This document shows positions 34,411 through 49,267 of a stretch of 64,000 nucleotides of DNA, piece by piece. The notes under the pieces were generated by a model. That model was given only the letters and a program-made list of their open reading frames with translations, searched no databases and was not told the origin of the DNA. Origin of the DNA: Trichoplax adhaerens (taxonomy: Eukaryota; Placozoa; Uniplacotomia; Trichoplacea; Trichoplacidae). Each line of letters begins with the position of its first letter. Position 1 is the stretch's first letter. The stretch is taken from the NCBI RefSeq assembly GCF_000150275.1, contig NW_002060956.1, positions 587,379 through 651,378 on the forward strand, read 5' to 3'. The position numbers were made by a program, and so were the translations under genes.

Positions 34411-37400
34411 TCCAACTATATTTCACTTATATTAAATCCATCCGTGACAAATTTAATCATGAACATGAAGATTTTTGCCATCAAATTGATTCCCGTAAAT
34501 TACGATAGTAATTATTATTCCAATTCTCCATGATAAAATCAATCATATTTTATTTTATTAATATTTAATGATCCAATTCCAATCACGTTATAATTAGTCA
34601 GTGGCGTTATTTCACGTATGCTCGTGACTGATGTTCAAGGAGAAAACTATCAAGGCGATCATAATAATATAAAATCAATTGAACATATTCAATTACGGGA
34701 AATGTTGACTATTACAAAACTACATCATTCTAGATCATTATTTTATCGATTTGAAATCATCTGAATTGATGATTGACGCAATAAAATCGTCATAATATTA
34801 ATTACTCAACCTCAATAATGACTGATGGTATCTGATGAACTTTTGTTTCAACAGATACATTCTAGATCCTGGCATTAATATTAATCTATAGTATAGGTCA
34901 AGGTAGCTGGGTCACTACTACAATAACAGTCAAATGTACATCATTAAATAGTAACGTCGACACTAATCTCAATGACAATATACTATTTAAAAGGATATTT
35001 TTCTTATCGTTTATTTATTTATTATCTCTATAAATAGTGATGATACGAGAAAATAAATTAAACAAACTCAACCTAGTGTACTAACAATGTCATTCTAGGA
35101 AAGAGTGAGTAAACTGAGTAGTATAAACTAGCTAATAATAATTTACATCAAAGATACCGGCAAGCCTTTGATAGCTGCCGCTTAATAAAACATAATGATT
35201 ATTTAACCACTCCTTCCTCATAAACTGATCTTGTATACTAACATCATTAGCTTTATTCTTATTGACACTAGAGTAGTCAAGGATAGAGTAGATAAAGTTG
35301 GAAAGTTTCCAGCATTAACAACGGTGCTAGTCTTAATATTTTAATCTATCTTCAATAAAGCGACAACATTAGTTTTAGATTCAATAAAAAATAAATGTCA
35401 CCTCTCTACATCATTGTAGTTGACGATATTTTTATGTAAAGAAACTGCAAACAAGTTGACAGCGATGGCATTTAGTGAAGAAAATCACACATTAATGCTA
35501 GATTGATCAAAGTGCGTCAGTAAAGTTATTTTAGATAGGACCAAGTTGTTATTTTACAAAGAATGGTTGCTACTGGTCAAGCAAAGAGTACAGTATTATT
35601 GTGACCATGATATAAACGCAAAAGCATTCGTTTAAAGCTATGCCGATGTAGCATACTACTACTATTGCTACCGTAGCCAATAAAAAACAGTATTAATCAA
35701 TACTAGTCCCGTTACTGAGTCAAGTAGACGTTTTACTTTGTTCCGGGTAGCATTAACAGATTATTGATTGCTGTAGACCAGCCAACAAATTATCAGTGAT
35801 TAAATGAATAGCGGATAGTTGCTAAATTGTCTGCATATAATGTATCTCTAGTCATGACAGGTATTACACAAGCATGAGTTGAGCGACATGATAAAATTCT
35901 TAAATTGGATTCGAATGAGTAATGACGATAGAATGTGATCATTTACGGAGAATATCATCCGTCATTATTAATGTCGTCGACGATTTATGTCACTAATCTC
36001 GGCCGTAAACTAATTTATAGAGATTATCTATATGTAATATATAAAGAAATGCTCTGTGATATTCGACATTGATATTGGCTAATGAATCGTCAATATTAAT
36101 ATTATATATAAAAGATACGGAAGGAAAAATCAGTAAAATATTGAACGGCAATGATATACTGCTAATTAATTATATATATATACTAATAAATTAGAGTAAC
36201 GTTACCTTATTATGATATGATATTAAATGAAGCTATAGTTGCCATAGACACCATAATTACACTGTTTTATCTTATTATAATTACTATTTTTGCAGTAAAT
36301 CGAAAATAAAGCTAGTAATACACCGTATTATTACATACTGAAACCAATGCAAGAGCTAATTGATGGATTATAACATTAGAATTTGGAAACAATTAGCATT
36401 GAATTGGTTCTATAGTAATTTTTTCTAACGAAATAGGAAAAGGGATATTGATAAATCGTAAATATATCCTATAATTAATAATTAATAATTACCGTAGGAA
36501 AGAGAAACGAAGGTTGTAGGTTTTTCAGATTTTCGCAGATTTAGCCATTTAAAGAACTATTATGTGGCATAGTATAACAAAACTTACGATACCATCTGAT
36601 GATTAATGAACACTATTCTCTCTAATTGGAATAATTATTGTAAAGTGGCATCTGATCATCGCCAGATAGCGTACACATGAATAGCACGCATCTCTCATTT
36701 GTAGCTATTTCACTTGCTAACAATTAGATTAAATTCTTAAAATATTAAATTAATTTAATAAAAGTATTATATATATATGTTTACCAGGATTTTATCTGAT
36801 ATCTAGGTTAATTCTGAGCGCCAGTCATATTAGCTATCGATAGAATGACTGTATATTAGTGTTGATTAGTAAATCAGTAAGATACATAATTATGCCCTAT
36901 ATTGGAACCTATTGGCCAAATCTAACGGTATAGCTTTCAAATTATGATTACGTTGGGTGATGATTTTTACTTAACAAATTTTGAATTTTACACGTATACA
37001 AAGCTTTAAAGAGCTCGTATCTACAACAATGTTCTATAAGCATCAGCCGTGCATATAGACAGGGGAAGATAGAAATTTTAATAACTAAATAAAAATTAAT
37101 ATTCTCACACTAGTAAATGTCTTGCCATAAAATATACACTAATTCCAATAAATTTGTATAGGACACAATAAATAATAGGATGTTCTTGGTGTACGTTACT
37201 AGAAGTAAGTACTATGAGGACTAACCATTATTAATTAGTGAATAAAATTACTAATTTACATGTTTAATATTAAATTTTAAAACTTGCAGTGTAATTAGTA
37301 AACTACCAGTAATAGGATTATGGTCCAGGTTGAATGACATACCTAATATATGGTATGTCAATAATATAATTTATTTATTATTGGTATTTATTACTTGAAA

Positions 37401-40400
37401 TCTTACCAAATATAGTCTAACTTTAATTAAATGGATGTTTGCTACGAGAAAGACAGAACACTATTGTACTGCTATGTATATTTTAGTAAGCCTTTGACGA
37501 CATTACGAGTGGAAATGAAGGCCAATCTATGCGTACTACGTCAATTTACATTCGATATTATTTACATATCAATATCAATCAAAATCATGAACTGTTTAAC
37601 ACAAGATAGCGTCACTAAAAAGCAGTCTATTAGTGTATCATTAAAGTCAACAAATTCCTCCGTAATCAAAATAGAGCGGTTATGACCGTTATGTTAATAA
37701 TAAAGGCTAAGGAATGAAAGAAAAATAAAAAAAAATGTACGTACGCAGGATTATTTCGAGTGGAGCTAAGTGCACAACATATAATGGCATACTATTAGCC
37801 TCGAGTCATATCTAGATAGTGCGTTCTATCTATCTAAGTAAACATTGGAGTGGAATATAATAATTTGTCATGCCAGTCCTGTATATAGTCTTTTATCTAT
37901 TAAAACAATAGCAGCCATAAACTATAGCGATGATATTCAGAATTTCATTTTAGTAGCGTAACTGGTAACAATAAATAAATTGATCTTTCCATTATTGATT
38001 GTAAAAGAAAGTATTTTGACTGTAATTAAAATTAGGATAAATAGGCTGCTTCGCATGTTTCTCATTCGTTATTTTTTCTATTTCATCTAGTATTAATAAA
38101 TATACAGCTACGCTACAATCGTTTAGCCATAGGAACAGAATATGCTGTCTTCTATGTAATAGTTTGCAATTGAATATTACCGGTTAGATAGTGCGATTGA
38201 TGCTTTGATGTATAGTAGGTGAAATCCTTGTATAGATTTTATCCCATTTTGTAAAGGATTAATTAAGAATAGCGGCGTCATCGATCAAGCGGTTCGTCGG
38301 CCATTTCACTACTTAATTATTTATTTTTTCTATTAACCTTTATTAACATTCTTAACTTGACGATTAATTATACAACAATATAAGTTAGTTCGCTGCGGTA
38401 GAACTATTAAGAGTGATTAATGTCTTTTATCCTATTCTTTATTAAGCTCGTTATAATTGTAACAAATTTTTTTAAATATTAGATACATTTATATCAACAA
38501 TCGCAAGTTAAGAAACATATTCCAGTACTTGAAGATTGGCCTTTCAAACATTGCCGGAGTTAATCACGACATATTGACACCATTTAAATCTAATTGTCGG
38601 TAAGACTTCAAACCGGTTTTATCCTTTGCGGATATAGTATATATTTAGACTATGGAATAAAACCTTCATATTTTATCTCTTGGGGTTTCCATAATTAACT
38701 TCTCCACCACCAACTGTCACTTTCTACAGTAATAATATTTTCTCGTAGTATCTATCTGCATCAATAACAACCTGCTGTAAAGACTACTATACGCACAGAT
38801 ACAATATTAGCAACTGTATTTCATTCAATTAGTTACGTTTACCGCTTATAAAAATTGTCTACTTTGATCATTTACCATTTTTTTTATCGGATAAAGAAGT
38901 CTATTTTGTATGTACTTTATAATTTTTATCGTGCTGATGACGATAGTGACAGTTTTACTTAGTTGCTCTTCATTCAAATGAAACAAAAATTATTATACCA
39001 TTAATTAAATCACTCCCCTAAAAAGTAACCTCTCCCCCTTACTGGATATCTTTACTAGCCACTCTTTGATGGTTAACTATTAATCGCCTGGAATTCGATT
39101 GTCATCGTAGGAGTTGGAGAAATTCGACTTAATCAATTTTGATAAGAGGTGAACATGCCTATTCTTGATTAGAAAATCATTTTCCTTCATCTGCTTTTTA
39201 CTGTATATTATTTTTCAAACGATTTGCGACATTGTGTACGCATAATTTGTTAGCAAAATTGTAAACTGCGTGTACCTATTTATTGTTATTTATTGATTCT
39301 ATAACGTTGTAAGATCGATTACAAGAGAGTGATTATAGTACTAAATAGCAACTTTAAATATTGATATAGTCTGCGTGGTGGTCTCGCTACTCCTTTTTTA
39401 TAACTAGAAACGTCATGACTACCAGTAGCACACTCGATTTTTATTCATTTTCTGTGATGCGTTGTAAGTTTTCTATTCGTTAACGTAGTTCATTCAGTCA
39501 ATGATGCTGCAGCGAAGACACTGATTATATTAGCAATCTTATTGCAGTATCCAATCATTGCATAAGCATTTTGATTCGTTATCATGGCATTATCGACTGG
39601 GTAGTAGATTTAAGTTACGTTCACGATAGCAAAATAACAAATTCATTCGTAAAATATTAGCCATTAATAGGACAAAAATTAATGATAGCAGAGTAAGTCA
39701 GAGAACATTGCAATCAGTTCCTAGCGAACACTTTAGTATAGTGTTTTCATGTAGAATAGGATAAATCAGATTTAGCTTCTAAAATAATTATTTAACGACA
39801 TGCAAGTTCGGAACAATGGAGTTTAAAATTAAAAATTCAATCGCTGAATGATTTAGCTCGATATTTTACTGTTAGTTATAGTAGTTTGATCAGGAGAGCG
39901 TAGGCTATGACGGGATCTAATGTGATAACTAGAGATTGATTTAACCAAGACAGTATAACATTTGTTAATGAATAACCAGCTAATCCTACTAATGTATTAC
40001 TGATACCGGAACTATATAAGACGGATTACCAATGGATTCAATAATAACTCTACCCAATCGATTCCATTCATCTCCATCTCCATATTTCAATATTTTCTAC
40101 AGCCCATCGATATGACTGTCTTGTTCACAATAATACCATAATTATAACATTGACAAGGTGGAGTTAACCCGTTTCTCCCTTGTTGTCGTGGCCGTCTTTT
40201 AAAACTATTTTGCAGCAAGTGTATCGTCCTTTATTGTCCATGTCTGTCAACGCATTCCCGTTTTTTTTAATGAAACACGTTAATCAATTAAGAAAACAAC
40301 CAATTTGCAAAGAAGAGAAATTGACAAGGCACAATCAGCAAGACATCGATTAATTTTAGACAATACATCGTTTTCAGCTTTAGAATATAGTATTCTACTG

Positions 40401-42185
40401 CCGGATATCTGAGAATAGACAACGCTGTTGGGAGCTGTAATTGTAGTGTACACGTAAACGCATATTATGATCGTAGAATGCACACAGCAGCGTAAATTGT
40501 CGTGGTATGAATCATTTGGGTAACAGATAGTTATGGATTGTACATTGACAGAAATAAATCAGTCTAGTTACAAAATGTAAAACTTCGTTTCTTCACTCTC
40601 TACAGTACTATACAACTCGTTTTTGTAGCCATCCACAATCATGCTCTATGTATGTAAAATCCGACTTGGATTATTCTCGATGACCCGTTAGATTATAACA
40701 TGATGGCGTTTAATCATACCATTCGTGGACGTCGTTTCTTTTCTTTTCTATTTTTGGGGGGTAGCTATTCATTTGGCTATTTTGCTATTGCATTGAGCGT
40801 ACAAGAAGCTGTATAACCTATCGTTCAGTCTTACACTTATTACTCTTACAAGAAGTAAGGCAGTCAGTCGTTGCAGCATTCCCATAATGCTGTCTCCAAT
40901 AGAGTGAGTAAAAAATAAGCAGATGCTCATCTATCGTCCAATCTATATTGACAAGATTGGATCAACTTGTAGCAACCCTGACCAAAACAAATAACCATTG
41001 CAAGAGCACAAGGTTGAACCTTTTCTAACTATTTTTTTTTTGCATACTCCCAACATTTTTTTCTGCTTCTCTGCATTTTCCTATTCATCATCGGAAAAAT
41101 GTTGACGATCGCAAGAAATGCCATCGTAAAGATTATTATTCATGAGAAGAGATAATCTTCCTCGATATGCGTATATCCAGTATACGAGTATAGAGAGAGA
41201 GAGAGAGTAGAGTACTGTCGCATCGCTCTCTTATAAGCAGCTATACTCGTGTAGACAGTTCCCGTTGCAAAGTTAATTATTGTTGTCATGATAATGTTGT
41301 ACTAGTGCTAGGCACGACTAGAGGTGTTGTATACGTTAGTGTGGTAAACATTAGCAGTCAATGAATAGTTAATTATATCATTGGCCATCGATGATTGATT
41401 TGTCTATAATAAATTAATCAGTAATTATTATGTAGTAACAACTGATAACCTTAGCGATTAGTCACTGATTCATATTGCAATCTGCCTTTATCTAGGAAGT
41501 CATTGAGACCTTATCTCGACTTGACTTTGTTCGTCTTGGCGACAGTCTGACGGGTGAAAAAAAAAAATTATTAGCAAACTAGGCAAGTTGTTGTCTACCC
41601 CATTTGGTCCAACTTTCATCTTGAAAAGAATCGATAGGGAAAAGAGAATTGCATATCATTATCATCGAAGAGCTAGCCATTACAACCCCAGTCAAAGCCA
41701 ACTTCTACACTAGGTAACTACGCTCTCTTTTCCCTCCCTCCCCCCACATTATTGATAAACATAAATTGACGCAACGATCAGTGGCTTTCTTACGGGTGTA
41801 GTAGACGTCAATCGATAACAGCATAATCGGTTAGAATGGGATAGATAGCTTTTAATGTGAACAATTTTATAATCGACGTATAAATTAATGTGATCATCAA
41901 TAGGTCGTTGATACAACATCAATCTAGGCAGCATATGCATTCTTACCGCCTTTTAAATCAGTTATAAAAATTTGAAATGACTTGATGTTGCAAATAGGCT
42001 ATACAGGATATGAATATCCATATCAATTGATTTATTTATCGTTAGACAGTCAAAGCAAAACTTCTCCAAGATAGAATTGTACCTGTAAAGTCCAAAGAAA
42101 TTGAATCAACCTGGTTATACCGCACTCTCCTCGGTCCGTGCCTTCTTGGTTTCTACATTACAAAGTGATGCCTTGTGAAATCGAT

Positions 42186-42245
42186 ATGAGTGGGGCACAA
42201 GACGAGTCGAAAGAATATGGAGAAAGTAGCGATAGACGTAACATG
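42186..42245 (+). CDS. Candidate first coding exon of the TCF/LEF gene
   Basis: An ATG opens 20 codons (MSGAQDESKEYGESSDRRNM) ending at a perfect GTAAGT donor. An in-frame ATG also exists at 42138. The exon ends in phase 0, which fits the phase-0 acceptor of the first recognised TCF exon at 45076. GAQDE recalls the GANDE just before the beta-catenin-binding motif of TCFs, but the motif itself (ELISF and the following acidic stretch) is absent. The link is inferred from phase and position only. Confidence 0.35.
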
Positions 42246-45075
42246 GTAAGTCCATCTTATCGATCGATAAGGATAGTACAACAACGCAATGTCCTGCTAC
42301 ACAGTGGATCACTTTACTCGAAGTGATGACATCTTTAGTATTTATAGTCGCTAAACGCGGTATTTTAATCGTCGGTTTTTACTTAACTTCGACAAGATGC
42401 GCTAAGTTTCTCTTAGTACAGTATAACACAGGATAATGGTGCAGTAGAATGATATCAATTAGAATGCATTCGCTCGAACGTTGTCGCCCGTCATGATAAT
42501 TATACATTATCCAAGATCACATAATGTAAATTATTGCCGAGTATTTTATTACACCATCAAAAGATACTCTTTATCTGCACGTATACAAAATGTATGTCCA
42601 TAACACAGGTAACTTTCCCTCTTGTTAGCTTTTTTTAACTGTAAGTAGAAACTATTCCAGAATTTTTTTTTTCAAATTATATATACATTTATGATGGTTT
42701 CCTGACGTTAAAATCGAGCTGTTATTTCTAGCGATAGTCAATTTTTCAGAGTTGCTACCTTTTCACCATACACGTTAATCAGACACTTTCTCCTATCGAA
42801 GAGATTTTAATAGACTTACTTATCACTCGTGCAATCTTTTATGGAGTATTTGATAAAAGTACAATTCTCACCTGTGGTGTTCTCAATAGTGTGGACAGAT
42901 GCTATCTTAGGCGATCGTGAGAATTAACTAAAATATATCATGTTATGATTCTTTTTTTTGAATAGAAATTACTGCCTAGGAAAAGATCCAAATATATGCA
43001 ACCAGGTAAAAACAGGCTTTGCATATTTTTCTTCGTGTTTGATATGTTTTGTAGACGTACAATCTCTTCTGTTCGCGTGGATGTGCACGTATCAGTCTTG
43101 GTCTCTTATTTTTATGTTTGTACACTCCCTAAGATCATACGGTACAAGGGCAGGGATAGTAAAAGGGAAGGATAAGTACCACAATTTTATAGTCTATAGG
43201 GAATGTAATACTGTTAAAAGAGGATAGCTTCTCGATAACTTTACGATAAGTGCGATAGAATTTGTGTCAAGCATCCAATCAAGTAATCAAACTTTGTATC
43301 CACTAAGTGTATTGGAAGAAATCATAAATCGAAATCAATTACGCTCTGTGACCATCAAGTTGTTATAATATACTCGTATGCGCAACGTCTAGACTAAATC
43401 AACTTCTGACTATTTTATTTACCGTCAAGACAAGCTGCTGCAACGATGATTACTCAAATTTTCTTTTCTACCCGTCCTACTGTAGAGAAAAAATTTCTGT
43501 CAATACTTGTCTTGATTGATCTAGATACTCGATAATGAACTGATTAATTAGTGAGGCTATTAGGTTAAATACGGTATGCATCATCATAACTATAACGGCA
43601 TCCTTACTCGACTTTTTTTTCAGTCATGTTTACGGTAAACCCTGAACTTAAGTTATCGATTGATTTGTACTGATACTCTTTCAATCGACCGGCGAATTTA
43701 CCACTTGTTGCTTTATTAGGTTCTATTCGTTTTACTATTGATCACTCGCGACTCCTGATTTAGTAAACATAGAATTCCATTTATTTAGAGTGTAGAAGTT
43801 CATTAAAAATCAGTGAAGTCGAAGTGGAGGAAAGTAGAATCTTGGGATTGATACCAACTTTTGTCATATCGATAAACAGTACTATAAGTTCTGTAACCAT
43901 TCTATGCGCATCTCTTCACGTACAGTATTTCGTTACGTTTTTAGCTAAAATTGGATCGTCTATTTTCTATATGTTCCGCCTATTCGCGCCCAGACATACT
44001 CTAACTTAATTTACTAACTGTAGAATCAAATTTAAGATCAGGCCTGTTCGAGTACAGGGACTATTATTATTCTCAGCGCCTGCAATAGATAAAAATGATT
44101 TTACAACTGCAGGCATTGTTTTTGCTTGAGGTATACTTTCGTTCTCCTTACCTTTGATTAAAGTTTTGCTGTCATGATTTCTACTAGCGTTTATTGCCTA
44201 TAATTGTAATCAGTAATTGCTCTTACCATTGTACAATCTCGGATATCTACTTAATTAAGCTCTGTATTATTTTTATTAACACTTCCTGAATAATGCTGAA
44301 GTAACCACCGCGATTTAATTGAGCTATCGTAATTATTATTGCAGAAATATTAAACGCACTTGTTTATGATTTCTACTACAGCAAAGGACTGCTTTTATTT
44401 TTGTAACCTTTTAAATCAGCTTCAGTACACATAATCGATTATTTATAATTTTTTCACAAGCAAGACGCACATTTTATATATACTGCCGATTCGAATTTGT
44501 CATTGCCACTGAGAGAGAGCAGATTTACTTACGATCACCTAGAATGAGTAATGTGTAGTAAAATAGATAGATAATTCTGTATGCGTGCTATCACTCAAAT
44601 TACAGTATTTCCTTAGGTTATAACTGAATTAAAAATACACCGCATTTTATAGATTTAACGGTAAACATTTCAGTAACTAAGTACTGTAATGCATTACTAA
44701 TCATGGTATCATTTGTTGACTGTTCCAGTATGTGCATTTTTCATATTTAACTGTTATATTATTAGTATAATACTTCTCACAGGAAGAGTAGATATGATAT
44801 ATCCTTTGTTGCGAGAATACTGTCATTTTTTTGAATAGCATAACTAACTATAACTTCACCTTTTAAATGGCTATGTATTTCATAGAATATCTGGAATCTC
44901 AAATCTTCGATCATTCCTCCGTTGAAATTAGTGATCTTGCAAACGACTGCATTAACGAACTTGAAGTAAACTCTAATCGCCATGACAGTAATAATCTCGT
45001 GAGTTTTTAGTAAACAGTTTAATTAATTAATATACAAACTTGCTACAACTTAATTTTAATTTTATTCTTATACAG
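42246..45075. other. Putative large 5' intron of the TCF/LEF gene
   Basis: No exon is firmly recognised. A short candidate at 42965-43003 has acceptor GAATAG and donor GTAAAA but would end in phase 1 and does not fit the exon at 45076 directly. Open frames at 42958-43227, 43824-44009 and 44777-44983 show no domain. Confidence 0.4.
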
Positions 45076-47257
45076 AATTGTAATAGTCCAATGAATCATT
45101 TGTTTCGATTTCATCAACCCTATACCGACGGTTTGATGGGTCGGGATGGAGTTATACCTTCTCTTAGCACTCCGCCTGGGCCATATGATATGAGAAGCCC
45201 CAAAACTGGTCATACACCTGGTGAATTAATGTCCCCTATGGACTTTGCGAGGAACAACAGCTACTTTGGACAACATATCCTGTAAATTAATTAGATTTCA
45301 CTGTTGCTTTAGTTTTAAAATCATAATACTATGCTCATACCATGCAATATCGCACCGCTATTTTACAGTCATCCTTTACAACCAAGCCCGACATCTATTC
45401 CTAGTTACTACCCTAGTTATCGAGGATCAGTTTCGCCGCCATTTCATCACACCGGTTTATCACCTGATACTACTCATCCTAGTTATTTACGTGGTCCTTT
45501 TCACTCGCCTCTTAGTCAAGGTCCAATTGTGGCTTTAAATAACGATGGGCAATTAAATCCAGCTAATTTTCAAGCATCTATTAATAAGTAAATATATGCT
45601 GTCTCTTAAATACGTATTCTTATGTGACTAAAATACTTGCTTTAAAGGAGGTTTAATATTAATTTACTCCTATGGAATTAGTTCTCTCAATGTAGGCGAA
45701 TGTATGAATGGGAATGGGATATCACATAACATGGCCAACTTGTCACCAAGTAATGAAAGATTTTGTTATATAGTCGTAGTTGGTGTATGTATTACTTGTA
45801 GTAATAATTATTAACGATGCTCAACTAAGCTGAGTTTCATTACGCGCTTCAATTAGATGCTAGAAGAGATGAGAATAAGAAGCCTCATATTAAAAAGCCA
45901 TTAAACGCTTTCATGCTATTTATGAAAGAAATGAGGCCGGCTATTGCTAATGAGTCCGGTCTAAAAGAAAGTGCTGCCATTAATAAAAAACTTGGAGAGC
46001 AGGTTCGTACTATCGTTGATTGTAATATAAGCATTATATTGTGCCTTTACAATTAGTTCAAGATTATACTCAAATATAACGTTAGTAGTATTGTGAAAGT
46101 TATCGGCGTCTTAACTAGATTATGTATGTCTATAATTTGATAGTGGCATTCCTTGGATAAAGAAGAGCAACAAAAATATTACGATTTAGCTCATGAAGAA
46201 CGAACATCACATATGAAAAAATATCCTAATTGGAGTGCACGAGATAATTATGCTCGTCGCAGTCGAAAGAAGAAGAAGAGAAAGGATAAGATGCAAGCTG
46301 ACTCAGGTACTGTAATACAGTACTTTAATACTAATTGATTGTAAAGATGATTGCAATAGTTAACCTACCTGCAAATGGGCTTGTTCAACTACGAACTTGT
46401 AGGATTTAGAATAAAGACGTACAGTACTCATATTTAGACGTGATGACTGATGGTTAGTCGTATCATAACATTGTTATAGAATCGGTCGCAACATTCGGAA
46501 TCTTTCATGCTCTATATACTCTAGACCCAGTAATGTAGCGGAGTAATAAAATACGGAGCGATTATTAATAAACATGAGCTTATTCGGACAATAAAGGATA
46601 AAATTGTTAGCAATTATTATAAAATTCCAGTTGAATGTATACCGTTACTCCATTACTTTTCTCGAAACAATTTAAATATAATTAATTTGCCACATGATCA
46701 GACATAATTAAACTTTCCGTATGAAAATAACGCTATTATTACGAGTAAAAAACATCAAGTGTTAATAATTATACCATTATCAATGTTAGTTCATGCCTTT
46801 ATAGCTGATACGGTTTATAGTAAGTAAGCACTGGCAAAATAACCGCGATAAGTTATACAGTTAGTCAGCTAAATATATATTTTCTACGTAAATGCAAGAG
46901 ATGGACTGTAAAAGTAATCACTAAAATAATTTTGCAACTTAGAATAAAGCATCTTAAATGAAAGTGATATTACCTAAGAGGCCACTCTTTATCAATACTA
47001 AATTTTAGATGGAAATACCACAAAGAAATGTAGGGCTAGATATGGTATTGAAAATACTGCAAAATGGTGTAAACCTTGCAGGTCAGTTTACGGCGAAAGT
47101 AAAGAAATTTCTTTTGCATACTGGAAGTAGGTCTATTGTTTATTTTACATGTTTATCTCCATTTATAACTCATAGGCGTAAGAAGAGATGCGAAAGATTC
47201 GGATCCACAGAAGCAGCTGGCACTGAAAGAGATGATTCAGTTGAAAGTGATTCCTAA
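45076..47257 (+). CDS. TCF/LEF transcription factor, HMG box plus C-clamp (recognised exons)
   Basis: TCF/LEF proteins bind Wnt-response elements and recruit beta-catenin or Groucho. Six exons join in frame to 293 residues and a stop: 45076-45281, 45369-45587, 45864-46002, 46144-46306, 47009-47081 and 47176-47257. The first two encode a Pro/Ser/Tyr-rich linker. The HMG box spans exons 3-4: [20 protein letters not shown], then [20 protein letters not shown] and [20 protein letters not shown], matching the TCF family rather than SOX. Exons 5-6 encode a complete C-clamp with four cysteines ([23 protein letters not shown]), a second DNA-binding module found in TCF-E isoforms. The protein stops soon after the clamp, and AATAAA follows the stop by 13 nt. 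The 5' end is unresolved: the phase-0 start at 45076 needs an upstream exon. Confidence 0.95.
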
Positions 47258-49267
47258 AAATGGAAATTGAATAAAAATTATAGTTAATCATCAGTTTATT
47301 AGATATCCTGACATCCATTAGACAGCTTGCCTGCAATTTTGCGTCCATTTTGATTTGAATGTCATCATTCATGTTATCAATTTGTAAATATTTTGATACT
47401 AAACCTCTCGGAAGGACATTAACAACTTTTCTATAATGCCGTATTTGAAAAATCATATATTTTGTATTATACGGTTGGTAAAATTTTATAAACGAATGAG
47501 GAAACATTAAATAACCTATATCCAGTAGCAAATAAAATATTAAAACGATCTGCTTAGTACAATAATAATTTTTATACTGTCTTGGTCGATTTGTTAATTG
47601 TTACAAGTAGAACATCGATGTTCAATACTACTGTACTTTATGATAAAAAATTGGTCAATTTGACCTTTAAACTAAGTATCGTTGGCAATGTTCAAATCTT
47701 TTTCGGCCAGCATAATAATTATTCAAGCAGTAAACTTTTCAAATTGTAACTATGATGAAATGCTGACCGCACGTTGCTTGACTATATTTAAAAATAGTGA
47801 TAGCTCTGTATAGCCTTGAAGTTTACTATATTGTAAAAGTATTAGAGACTGTTACAAAACTACTGGATATTTTGATAAATAAATTGGTAAACTATCGTCA
47901 TGACTATTTCTTTATGTTATAACTCGTGAAAAATTTTGAAATAAATCAGTTATCCGATAATTTGTATGCTAAAACAGATTGGTTCATTCTCAAGCTAATA
48001 CTTTTTATCCGCAATTAATTTTATATCCTGTAGGCAATACCTAGGGTGAATCAATGTTTAAGTTGTTACAACGTTTAATTAGCAAATATTACGCTCATAC
48101 AGTAGAATCATCTGTAATATTATGGTTTAGTATACGTATTGTAATATGATCAAGTAAAATTAGCCTCGCAATTCGGATAGTCACATTTATTTCATTGAAT
48201 TACATTGTAAAGAACTTACAGTATAACAATCCAGCTATTTACTGTCTATGTAGAAGCTATAGTGTTACGAAAACAACTTGGCTAATTACATGGTGAATCT
48301 ATTGTAATATGGCGGTGGACTATGAATTCACTTTGAAATAAACTGTAAATGTGTGTAAAAATGCATTATGGCTATAGCACACTATTTATGACACAGGATT
48401 ATCTCTGGTTAAAAAAATTGATTCGTTGATATTGGTCAAGTCAATGATGAAATAATATATTACGATTTCTACGGTTAGTTTGATCCTTCATGAGATAATT
48501 TATTGATTAAATTTATTTGACGATTATAGCTACAAACAGTTCACGGCCTTACAGATAAGATCTTAATAAAGTAATATATTGATCATTGATATCCAACCTA
48601 CAGCAGCGAAAATGTTGTACGACATCTAATTTGCAATAATATCTTTATATAATATCATATATTACAGAAAGAAAGAATAATAATCTGTCAATATATATAT
48701 TGCGACTGTTGAATACCAAACAGTGGGTTAATACGCTTTACATCATTGTACCTCGCTGTACGAATAATTACTTTTAGTATATTACATGAAATCATATCAT
48801 AATATTATCAGAAGATGACCGATAATCATGTTGACCTTTTATTCCAAGTAATGAGTAGCACGGCGACTGTTAATTGCCATGATACCCTTTCTACGTCATT
48901 TCTAAAATATGAGTACTTGAACTTTAGATATATTTTAGAATACTTTGGACTATACGTTGGAGCTTTTATGTACTGGTCTGTAAATAAGTATAATCTGTCG
49001 TTATAGTAGAGTAGAGAGATAAAGTTAGGACTATAATAATGATAGGATTCAGCATTTTAACCTTATTTAAAAGGAAATGATACTTTTTTACTATAACATA
49101 AGATAAAATTCTTTATAGTCTGTTTCTATTTGACAAGCATGCCCGTAAAATTGATACGACGTAATTCTAGTTTATACATTAGACAATTTTTAAATTATTT
49201 TGGGTTATTAATCAAAGCCTCAATTTCCATTAATTTGCTGTATCTACAATAATCATATCAGAGTAAT
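47258..49267. other. Convergent intergenic region, TCF/LEF / VTI1A
   Basis: AT-rich 3' flank of both genes. The minus frame at 47163-47531 and the plus frame at 48815-49006 have no domain or splice support. No repeat or RNA gene was seen. Confidence 0.5.

Larger units (their letters stand above)
29846..42185. other. Gene-poor 12-kb region upstream of the TCF/LEF gene
   Basis: I read both strands and could not support a coding exon. Frames at 30433-30618, 31856-32065, 37431-37685, 40280-40483 and 41749-41940 have no domain, no fitting splice sites and AT-driven composition. Contents seen: GTAC palindromes at 30000-30411, a C10 run at 31136-31145, an inverted repeat at 32502-32575, a degenerate 168-bp tandem repeat near 33.9-34.4 kb, and a (GA)n tract near 41193. 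It may hold distal regulatory DNA or unseen 5' exons of the TCF gene. Confidence 0.45.

Noticed and set aside
42958-43003. Short exon for TCF between 42245 and 45076
   Set aside because: Acceptor and donor are tolerable, but it ends in phase 1 and cannot join the phase-0 exon at 45076 without another exon, and its peptide matches no TCF segment I know.
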